Shown here: piece after piece, positions 1 to 4,692 of the stretch
How positions within the stretch are numbered: position 1 is the first letter of the stretch
Layout: every line of letters starts with the position of its first letter
Assembly: GCA_012032855.1 (NCBI GenBank)
Contig: JAAUQA010000200.1
Coordinates: 1-6,461, forward strand
Direction: 5' to 3'
DNA: 6,461 bases
Source: Candidatus Competibacteraceae bacterium
GTDB lineage: Bacteria > Pseudomonadota > Gammaproteobacteria > Competibacterales > Competibacteraceae
Position numbers and translations under genes: made by a program
Notes under the pieces: model-generated
Seen by the model: only the letters and a program-made list of their open reading frames with translations
Told to the model about the DNA's origin: nothing
Databases searched by the model: none

Positions 1-158
1 AGCCCCGGCATCAAGACTTGATCGCCCAAGTCCGTCACCGCGTCGACGTCGACCTCGCTGCCATAGTTGTCGATGCCCGCGATCACACCGCGATCGACGA
101 CCACGTCGCCGCCCTCTGCCCGCTCGAGCGGCCAGGTGTTGCCGTAGGGGCCGCACCA
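1..158 (-). CDS. Possible N-terminal fragment of a cyclic amidohydrolase (dihydroorotase/allantoinase-like), cut by left edge
   Basis: In the minus frame whose codons end at positions divisible by 3, translation gives ...TWPLERAEGGDVVVDRGV, then IAGIDNYGSEVDVDA, then VTDLGDQVLMPG at the edge. This follows the usual start of amidohydrolase-superfamily enzymes: a small beta-sandwich with 'gDVvv..G.IagI', then a strand ending in 'vlPGliD.H.H'. The metal-binding HxH would lie just beyond the window, so the catalytic core cannot be seen. Such enzymes hydrolyse cyclic amides (hydantoins, dihydroorotate, allantoin); the substrate here is unknown. No start codon separates it from the permease upstream, and it is in frame with the frameshifted tail of that permease, so it looks joined to it rather than independent. 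It is about 68% G+C by hand count (109/160). It could be a real deletion fusion or a chimeric contig end. The family call is tentative, because only about 50 residues are visible. Confidence 0.4.
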
Positions 159-159
159 G

Positions 160-987
160 GCGGCGCCCCAGCGATCGACCAGCTGGCCGCTGAAAAAACG
201 ACGGCACGAACATGCCTAACACATGCCACTGAATCACTGAAGCGGCATCGGCAACCGGATGACTGCAAGCTACCATGGCGAGTGGTGTGGCCAGCATGAC
301 CAGAATCATCGTTCCGTGGGCTACACTCGCGTTGATGATGGCGACGATGAAAATCGGCTGACGGGCGATCACATTGAAGGGTCGGCCTCCGGCGTTTGCT
401 TCGACATGCATCGAGTGTTGTTCAGCGAGAGTGACAATTAACGCCACCGACATGATACTCAACGCCGAAACGAGCAGAAATGACCCGGCAAACAGCGCTG
501 GGAAGAACAGATCTTTCGACCAGATAGACAGACTCGGCGCTATCAGTGCCGCGACGATACCGCCGGCCATGACAGTCGATACGGCCCGGCCCCGGCGTTC
601 CGGAGCGACCGAATCGGTAGCGGCCAGCCGGTAATATTGGCCGATGGCCTGATACAGACCGAGAATTCCATTACCCAGACAGAACACCACGAAGTTGCTG
701 GAGAAGATGCCACCGGCGCAAATCAAACCACCGATCAACCCAGCCAACGCGCCCAGGAGAAACCCGGCCCGACGTCCAAAACGTTGCATGAGCAGCGATG
801 CCGGACGAGTAACCAGCACGGTGGTGAGGGCGAGGATACCGGCTGGCAAGGTGGCAAGCGCTTTGTGTTCCGACAGCATTTGGCCGACCAGCCCGGACAT
901 CGTGATGCCGATCATTAGCGCACTCCAAAAGAGCGCCTGACAGGCCGAAAGCAGCAGTACGTTCCGTTCTTCACGCAATAGCGACAT
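160..987 (-). pseudogene. MFS permease, frameshifted and truncated after about 275 residues
   Basis: The ATG at 987-985 opens a frame of hydrophobic helices starting MSLLREERNVLLLSACQALF. The loop between TM2 and TM3 carries an MFS motif-A remnant (LLMQRFGRR, residues 65-73). A conserved stretch GNGILGLYQAIGQYYR (105-120) and a basic RRGR loop (131-134) follow, and then helices of the second half. The frame is clean to residue 265 (VPSFF). After that, the T6 run at 193-198 (coding strand) moves it off phase. Removing one T restores SFFSGQLVDRWGAA, the second motif-A copy expected between TM8 and TM9. The remaining 120 or so residues of a usual 390-400 aa permease are absent; amidohydrolase-like sequence follows instead. 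The substrate is unknown. The gene lies 12 nt downstream of the GlxA-type regulator on the same strand, so that regulator probably controls it. The family is sure; whether it is a true pseudogene is not. Confidence 0.8.
193..198 (-). other. Homopolymer frameshift site in the MFS gene
   Basis: Six T residues on the coding strand (six A on the plus strand) sit at the point where conserved permease sequence continues only in another frame. Five T would give SFFSGQLVDRWG, a typical MFS inter-helix motif; six T give SFFQRPAGRSLG, which is unlike a permease. This can be a sequencing or assembly error, an inactivating mutation, or a slippage-prone tract. Confidence 0.7.
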
Positions 988-995
988 GATCCATT

Positions 996-1001
996 CTCCT
1001 T
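996..1001 (-). promoter_or_regulatory. Ribosome binding site of the MFS gene
   Basis: AAGGAG on the minus strand lies 8 nt before the ATG at 987 and overlaps the TAA stop (1002-1000) of the GlxA-type regulator. This is close to consensus. It fixes the permease start and argues for translational coupling within one operon. Confidence 0.8.
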
Positions 1002-2031
1002 AGGCGTTAACCGTTATCGGCACGGTTCGGAAGCGCTGCCGATAGTCCTGTGGTGCCACGTTGAGATGACGTTGAAAGGCACGGCGTAGGTTCTCGGGAT
1101 GGCCAAAGCCACAGCGTTCGGCGATCGCTGTCAACGGTGCGGCGCTGTCTTCAAGAATACGCCGGGCGGCATCCAAGCGGGCATGTTCAACGAATTTCGC
1201 CGGTGTCGTGCCGGTTTCCCGGGCGAAAACTCGGGCAAAATTACGCGGGCTCATGACGGCTCGCTCGGCGAGAATTTCGACTGACAAATCCTCGGATAAA
1301 TTATTCAGAATCCATTCCTGTAAGCCGTATAACGGCCTCTTTTCGGTAACTTGCGCTTTCAGATGCGCGCTGAACTGGGATTGGCCACCCGGTCGCTTCA
1401 GAAAAGCGACGATTTCACGGGCAGTTGCCAGGGCGATGCCCCGTCCGCAATCTTCCTCTAATAAAGCTAAAGCCAAATCCATTCCCGCTGTCACCCCAGC
1501 AGAGGTGTAACAGGGTCCATCACGTACATGGAGCGCATCGGGCTCGACCGTTATTGCCGGGTATGACGCAGCTAGATTGCTGCATTGCCGCCAATGGGTG
1601 GTGGCACGGCGACCGTCAAGCAATCCAGCGGCGGCTAAGATGAACGCGCCGGTACAGATTGAACCGATTCGGCGTACCCGTGACGTCATGTGGCGCAACC
1701 AAGCCAATATCTGCACATTCTCAGCCACTGCAGCTGCACCGTCGCCACCGGCGACCAGCAGGGTATCGACCCCGGTAGACACGTGTTTGATGCCCCGGCG
1801 CGCGACCATATCGAAGCCGGCGGACATCTCTATCGGCCCGGCTTGCGGACCCACGATCTCAGTGACATAAGCGATTCGCGGTGCGGGATCATCTGCCGCC
1901 ATATACAGCCGCATATAACGGCTGGCAGAGGCAAAGACCTGGAGTGGACCTACCACGTCCAAGCTGTTCGCACCTGGAAAGGCCAGTAGGGCGATACGCT
2001 TGGTCGGCCATCGGCTTGAGAGTGTAGGCAT
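1000..2031 (-). CDS. GlxA-family transcriptional regulator (DJ-1/PfpI-like domain plus AraC HTH)
   Basis: This is a cytoplasmic DNA-binding regulator of 343 residues, a normal length for the family. Residues 11-210 form a DJ-1/PfpI (class I amidotransferase-like) fold. It starts with KRIALLAFPGANSLDVVGPL and has the nucleophile-elbow Cys126 in GSICTGAFILAAAGLLDGRR, followed by the family signature ATTHW (143-147). YTSAGVTAGMDLALALLEE (175-193) follows. In GlxA regulators this domain is thought to sense small metabolites rather than hydrolyse them. Residues 235-335 are an AraC/XylS C-terminus with two helix-turn-helix units, one about 249-280 (SVEILAERAVMSPRNFARVF) and one about 300-331 (LTAIAERCGFGHPENLRRAF). 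Relatives often control amine, betaine or amino-acid catabolism; the ligand here is unknown. The ATG at 2031 is preceded by a G5 run that could act as a weak ribosome binding site. The most likely target is the MFS gene just downstream, and possibly its own promoter. Confidence 0.93.
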   Translation of the reverse strand: MPTLSSRWPTKRIALLAFPGANSLDVVGPLQVFASASRYMRLYMAADDPAPRIAYVTEIVGPQAGPIEMSAGFDMVARRGIKHVSTGVDTLLVAGGDGAAAVAENVQILAWLRHMTSRVRRIGSICTGAFILAAAGLLDGRRATTHWRQCSNLAASYPAITVEPDALHVRDGPCYTSAGVTAGMDLALALLEEDCGRGIALATAREIVAFLKRPGGQSQFSAHLKAQVTEKRPLYGLQEWILNNLSEDLSVEILAERAVMSPRNFARVFARETGTTPAKFVEHARLDAARRILEDSAAPLTAIAERCGFGHPENLRRAFQRHLNVAPQDYRQRFRTVPITVNA

Positions 2032-2038
2032 GGTAACC

Positions 2039-2073
2039 CCCGTTAGCGTTTAAGTTACTCTCAGCCTAACGGG
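2039..2073 (-). promoter_or_regulatory. Inverted repeat in the leader of the GlxA-type regulator
   Basis: CCCGTTAG (2039-2046) and CTAACGGG (2066-2073) form a perfect 8-bp inverted repeat separated by 19 nt. In the minus-strand transcript the CTAACGGG(GG) arm ends 5 nt before the ATG and contains the G run that would serve as ribosome binding site. A hairpin would therefore hide it. As DNA, the right arm coincides with the -10 position predicted from the -35 at 2091-2096, so it could equally be an operator. The repeat is directly visible; the role is inferred. Confidence 0.45.
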
Positions 2074-2096
2074 TGAAAAAGTGGCAGCAATGTCAA
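2068..2096 (-). promoter_or_regulatory. Candidate promoter of the GlxA-type regulator
   Basis: The minus strand carries a perfect -35 hexamer TTGACA at 2096-2091. At the optimal 17-nt spacing the -10 would be CCCGTT (2073-2068), which barely matches TATAAT. A consensus -35 with a poor -10 can mean activator dependence, or simply that the real start lies elsewhere. It places transcription start close to the inverted repeat. Confidence 0.3.
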
Positions 2097-2100
2097 ATAT

Positions 2101-2133
2101 CCAACAAATTATGCCAACAGATGGCTGCGTTGG
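2101..2133. repeat. CCAAC half-sites (two direct, one inverted)
   Basis: CCAAC occurs at 2101-2105 and 2114-2118, and its complement GTTGG at 2129-2133. They lie just upstream of the predicted -35 of the regulator gene, at 13- and 15-nt steps. AraC-family proteins often bind repeated half-sites in such a position, so these may be autoregulatory sites. Five-base matches are short, so chance is possible. Confidence 0.25.
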
Positions 2134-2147
2134 TTGCATGCCCTTGC

Positions 2148-2172
2148 CTATTGAAACTATTGAAGACTATTG
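2148..2172. repeat. Three direct CTATTG repeats
   Basis: CTATTG starts at 2148, 2157 and 2167, giving steps of 9 and 10 bp, and two copies continue as CTATTGAA. The near-helical spacing puts them on about the same face of DNA. They may be a protein-binding array for either divergent gene. No matching copies occur nearby. Confidence 0.35.
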
Positions 2173-2318
2173 CAGCATAAGAAGCGCTGTTGAGAGGATT
2201 TCCAATCGTAGTCGATAATGAATTTTGTAATCAGGACAGCACTGTGCGACGTTCCATGATAAGCACACTATTACTCGCAAAAGTGAAGGCATTGTACTGA
2301 TTTAGACTCATCACTCTG

Positions 2319-2376
2319 TTACAAGCTGTTACAAAATATTACAGAAAAATTACGTTTGCGTGGTTATTCTATTACA
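2319..2376. repeat. Helically phased TTACA array upstream of the pilin operon
   Basis: TTACA starts at 2319, 2329 and 2339, with TTACG at 2350 and another TTACA at 2372; the steps are 10, 10, 11 and 22 bp. The first two are longer copies (CTGTTACAA). Regular one-turn spacing is typical of direct-repeat sites bound by OmpR/PhoB-type response regulators. The layout resembles a Pho-box-like arrangement but does not match that consensus. It lies 142-199 bp upstream of the pilin start, so an activator role for the pilin and c-di-GMP genes is plausible. Confidence 0.45.
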
Positions 2377-2402
2377 AAAAAACCGTATCCTCTTGCTTTG
2401 AG

Positions 2403-2441
2403 CGTTCAGGACACCTCAAAATTTGAGGTGCAGTTTGAACG
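2403..2441. promoter_or_regulatory. Nested palindrome in the pilin leader
   Basis: CACCTCAAA (2412-2420) and TTTGAGGTG (2422-2430) are perfect inverted repeats around a single A. An outer pair, CGTTCA (2403-2408) and TGAACG (2436-2441), extends the symmetry across a 3/5-nt internal loop. No T run follows, so it is not an ordinary intrinsic terminator. The one-base centre favours a dimeric repressor operator or DNA cruciform over a stable RNA hairpin. Confidence 0.55.
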
Positions 2442-2505
2442 TACTTCCAGCGATCGGTCACGACAAATGAGTTGCCACTTCCTCCTAGTACCTATTCAGT
2501 GCTGC

Positions 2506-2529
2506 AGAGGCCGGCCAATGGTTCCGGCC
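2506..2529 (+). promoter_or_regulatory. Pilin translation-start region folded into a GC hairpin
   Basis: AGAGG at 2506-2510 is a weak Shine-Dalgarno sequence 7 nt before the ATG at 2518. GGCCGG (2509-2514) pairs perfectly with CCGGCC (2524-2529), leaving a 9-nt loop (2515-2523) that contains the start codon. The stem also takes the last two G of the Shine-Dalgarno. Such a fold would limit initiation unless opened. CCGGCCAA is also a direct repeat, at 2511-2518 and 2524-2531. Confidence 0.45.
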
Positions 2530-2973
2530 AACCAAACGGCGTTCACCTTGGTTGAACTTCTCATCGCGCTAGCAATAGCCGCGACACTTGCTGCCTTGGC
2601 TATACCCACGTATTCAAACTACATTAACGGGCTGAGAACTCAGGATGCTATCAACGATATTCATCATTTTGAGCTAATCATTCAACGCTACTATACAAGT
2701 AATTTTAAGCATCCGGAATTGCTTGCTGAACTAACTGGAGCGCCTGCCGAAGATCCCTGGGGCAATCCTTATCAGTACTTGAATATAGCGACAGCAAAAA
2801 ACAAAGGTAAAGTACGTAAAGATAAAAAGTTAAACCCGATTAACTCGGATTATGATTTGTACAGCATGGGTGAAGATGGAAAATCAGTCTCACCTTTGAC
2901 TGCAAAGGCGAGCCGAGATGATATTGTTCGAGCCAATAATGGAGGATTTGTAGGCTTGGCGATTGATTATTAG
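2518..2973 (+). CDS. Orphan GspG-like type II secretion/type IV pilin-family pseudopilin
   Basis: From the ATG at 2518 the product is 151 residues, matching the usual 140-150 of GspG. Residues 1-8 (MVPANQTA) are the leader. A prepilin peptidase site follows, then FTLVELLIALAIAATLAALA with the conserved Glu5 and Pro22 of the mature protein. This hydrophobic helix packs in the pilus core. The globular part has DPWGNPYQY (about 76-84) and YDLYSMGEDG (about 108-117), the hallmark and calcium-loop region of the major pseudopilin GspG, and ends DDIVRANNGGFVGLAIDY. The leader is odd: Ala instead of Gly at -1, and no Lys/Arg before the site. The frame stays open upstream to 2356, but that start would give a 62-residue leader without motifs, so it is rejected. 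No other secretion gene is nearby. The gene sits 15 nt before the c-di-GMP enzyme, pointing to a sensory or regulatory pilin-like role. Confidence 0.85.
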   Translation: MVPANQTAFTLVELLIALAIAATLAALAIPTYSNYINGLRTQDAINDIHHFELIIQRYYTSNFKHPELLAELTGAPAEDPWGNPYQYLNIATAKNKGKVRKDKKLNPINSDYDLYSMGEDGKSVSPLTAKASRDDIVRANNGGFVGLAIDY

Positions 2974-2976
2974 CGG

Positions 2977-2991
2977 TATACTGAATCAATG
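2977..2991 (+). promoter_or_regulatory. Possible internal promoter giving a leaderless c-di-GMP gene transcript
   Basis: TATACT (2977-2982, 5/6 to the -10 consensus) is 6 nt before the ATG at 2989, so initiation would fall at or next to the start codon. The upstream TTGGCG (2956-2961) matches 4/6 of a -35, but at a short 15-nt spacing. No Shine-Dalgarno sequence precedes this ATG, which fits either a leaderless message or coupling to the pilin stop codon 15 nt upstream. Confidence 0.25.
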
Positions 2992-4692
2992 CGGCTCGAA
3001 ACAACTCCATTTCGCAGCAAAATCGGGCGGCGAATTTTTATATTTTTCGTATTCTCCGCCCTAGTCCCCATCGGTTTCTTCTCTGCAATATCTCTAAATC
3101 AAATCAGTACCTTATTGAATGAAAAGGTTGTGCAACAACTTCGTGCGACCTCAAAAAACTACGGTATGCTGTTGTATGACCGACTGTTGTTTCTTGAAGC
3201 CGAAATCACCGGAGTGGCTGTCTCCCTGAACGCGGGACAAATCGACGAAAAACAGCTTGATAAGCGAGTCAATGACCGTTTCAGTGAATTTAAAATTGCC
3301 CAAGTGAAAGATAGTTATATCATTTTACCTGGTAGCCAAAAGAAAATTTTCTTAAGCACGCCACAAGCGGATCATCTATCACAAAATAAAACAATTTTAT
3401 TGAGCAGCCTTTCAGAAAACGATCCACCGGAAGTGTTTTTATTTAGACCGCTGAATTCGTTTAATCAAGAATATATAATTTTGATTGGAAAAATTCACCT
3501 AGATTACCTTTGGGGCGAGGAAGACTTTCTCGATCCCGAAATCTCTCTCTGTATCTTGAATCAATTCAACGATGTCATGCATTGCGTCGACGGGCAAACG
3601 ACATGGATCTCCGAGCCTTTAACAGAACAATTAGATGTGCCCTCTGCAGGAAATTTTGATTGGAGAATAAATGGTAAAAAGTCGATAGTAAATTATTGGT
3701 CCATATTTCTGGAACCTAGATTTTTTACCTCATATTGGACGGTTATTACCAAACAACCTGCAGCCGAAGCCTGGGCTTCAATAGCCGATTTTATTCATAT
3801 TTACAGCATTGTTATTGTGTTGGCAATTCTCTCAGTTTTGTTCTTAAGTATTCTGACCATCCGTAAAAGCTTGTTGCCACTCGAAGCCTTGCTGAGCGGT
3901 ATACAGCGGGTCACTCGTGGAGAATTTACGGAGCAAGTAAAGGTTCACAGTCATGATGAATTTGAACTCCTTGGCGCTTCTTTCAATCAGATGGCTGCAC
4001 TTTTGTCCAAAAAGATCAGAACACTACAAACTATGGCGGAACTTGATCGGCTGATTCTAAGCCGCTTCAATGTAAGTGACATCGTCGATTTTGTTTTTAA
4101 CCATTTTCAGAAATTAGTCCCGTGTGATCGGATCGGTATAGTGGTCATCGAAGACGATGACTGTGGCGCAGCATGTTTTTTTGTGGCTGACGATCAAGCT
4201 CAAGATAATCGGTTATCAATGGACGTAAATTTCTCTGATCAACAGATGGATGAACTCATTGCAAACGCAAACTACTTATTGTGTGAAACTGACCGTGAGT
4301 TGAAATCTTATTTGGTGCCAATGTACGAAAAGGGTATTGCCGGGTTTTTCTTATTTCCTGTTTTGGTTGAGGGAAGTTTAGCAGCTGTCATTTGCATTGG
4401 TTATCAGCATTTTTTAACCATCGCTGATAGCGATCTTGCTTTGGGGCGTGAGTTTGCTGATCGTGTTGCTATCGGACTATCCAAATCCTCTTGGGAGAAA
4501 CAGCTTTATTATCAAGCACACTATGATGTATTAACGCGTTTACCAAATCGTCTCTTAGTTACCGACCGGCTCCATCAAGCGATATCCCGAGCTAAACGTA
4601 ATAATGCGTGTACAGCAGTGATGTTTATTGATATTGATCGGTTCAAAACATCAATGATTCGCTGGGACATAAGGCGGGTGATGTGCTACTGA
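2989..4692 (+). CDS. c-di-GMP sensor enzyme, N-terminal part: TM-periplasmic sensor-TM-HAMP-GAF-start of GGDEF (frameshifted)
   Basis: This is the front part of a bifunctional c-di-GMP enzyme in the inner membrane. Residues 15-36 are a first membrane helix, and about 37-268 an extracytoplasmic ligand-sensing region of unassigned fold. Residues 270-292 are the second helix, 290-345 a HAMP linker (SLLPLEALLSGIQRVTRGEF, then DEFELLGASFNQM), and about 355-500 a GAF-like domain. The GGDEF domain begins at 508 with HYDVLTRLPNRLLVTDRL, and MFIDIDRFK (545-553) supplies the metal-binding Asp. After Lys553 the frame is wrong: 14 unrelated residues and a TGA end it at 567. One extra A in the AAAA at 4645-4648 gives FKNINDSLGHKAGD and joins the next frame. 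The start has no clear Shine-Dalgarno sequence. As written, this product would lack the active site and EAL domain. Confidence 0.88.
   Translation: MRLETTPFRSKIGRRIFIFFVFSALVPIGFFSAISLNQISTLLNEKVVQQLRATSKNYGMLLYDRLLFLEAEITGVAVSLNAGQIDEKQLDKRVNDRFSEFKIAQVKDSYIILPGSQKKIFLSTPQADHLSQNKTILLSSLSENDPPEVFLFRPLNSFNQEYIILIGKIHLDYLWGEEDFLDPEISLCILNQFNDVMHCVDGQTTWISEPLTEQLDVPSAGNFDWRINGKKSIVNYWSIFLEPRFFTSYWTVITKQPAAEAWASIADFIHIYSIVIVLAILSVLFLSILTIRKSLLPLEALLSGIQRVTRGEFTEQVKVHSHDEFELLGASFNQMAALLSKKIRTLQTMAELDRLILSRFNVSDIVDFVFNHFQKLVPCDRIGIVVIEDDDCGAACFFVADDQAQDNRLSMDVNFSDQQMDELIANANYLLCETDRELKSYLVPMYEKGIAGFFLFPVLVEGSLAAVICIGYQHFLTIADSDLALGREFADRVAIGLSKSSWEKQLYYQAHYDVLTRLPNRLLVTDRLHQAISRAKRNNACTAVMFIDIDRFKTSMIRWDIRRVMCY
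4645..4649 (+). other. One-base deletion site splitting the GGDEF-EAL gene
   Basis: TTC AAAA CATC is read as F-K-T-S-M. Adding one A gives TTC AAA AAC ATC, that is F-K-N-I-N-D-S-L-G-H, a near-universal GGDEF-domain element, and opens the frame through to 5822. The total then becomes 2835 nt or 944 residues plus stop. The position and nature of the indel are thus well defined. Whether it is a sequencing error, a recent mutation or a slippage site cannot be decided from the sequence. Confidence 0.88.

Larger units (their letters stand above)
2032..2517. other. Divergent regulatory region between the GlxA-type gene and the pilin gene
   Basis: This stretch of 486 bp has no convincing gene. An open frame begins at 2356 and joins the pilin frame, but its first 54 codons encode nothing recognisable. 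The region is A+T rich and unusually dense in short repeats, which are listed separately: a hairpin in the regulator's leader, CCAAC half-sites, a CTATTG triplet, a phased TTACA array and a palindrome. I see no tRNA, known riboswitch or clear sigma-70 promoter for the plus strand. Confidence 0.7.

Noticed and set aside
42..53. Tandem palindrome GTCGACGTCGAC
   Set aside because: It encodes Val-Asp-Val-Asp in the amidohydrolase-like frame and is expected in G+C-rich coding DNA.
374..940. Open frames on both strands over the left permease (374-634, 637-918, 671-928)
   Set aside because: They overlap the MFS frame, which alone shows membrane helices and MFS motifs.
1099..1989. Several plus-strand open frames opposite the GlxA-type gene
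   Set aside because: They are antisense to a gene with a continuous, motif-rich product and encode low-complexity, family-less peptides; they result from G+C-rich codon use.
2131..2147. Sigma-54-like promoter (TGG ... TTGC)
   Set aside because: The GG-to-GC distance is 12 nt rather than the required 10.
2356..2517. Extended start for the pilin at 2356, adding 54 residues
   Set aside because: The extension has no motif, no ribosome site and includes the palindrome; prepilin leaders are short, so the ATG at 2518 is far more plausible.
4645..4692. Programmed -1 ribosomal frameshift joining the two halves
   Set aside because: There is no canonical slippery heptamer in phase, only AAAA after TTC, and I see no obvious downstream stem; a plain one-base deletion explains it more simply.
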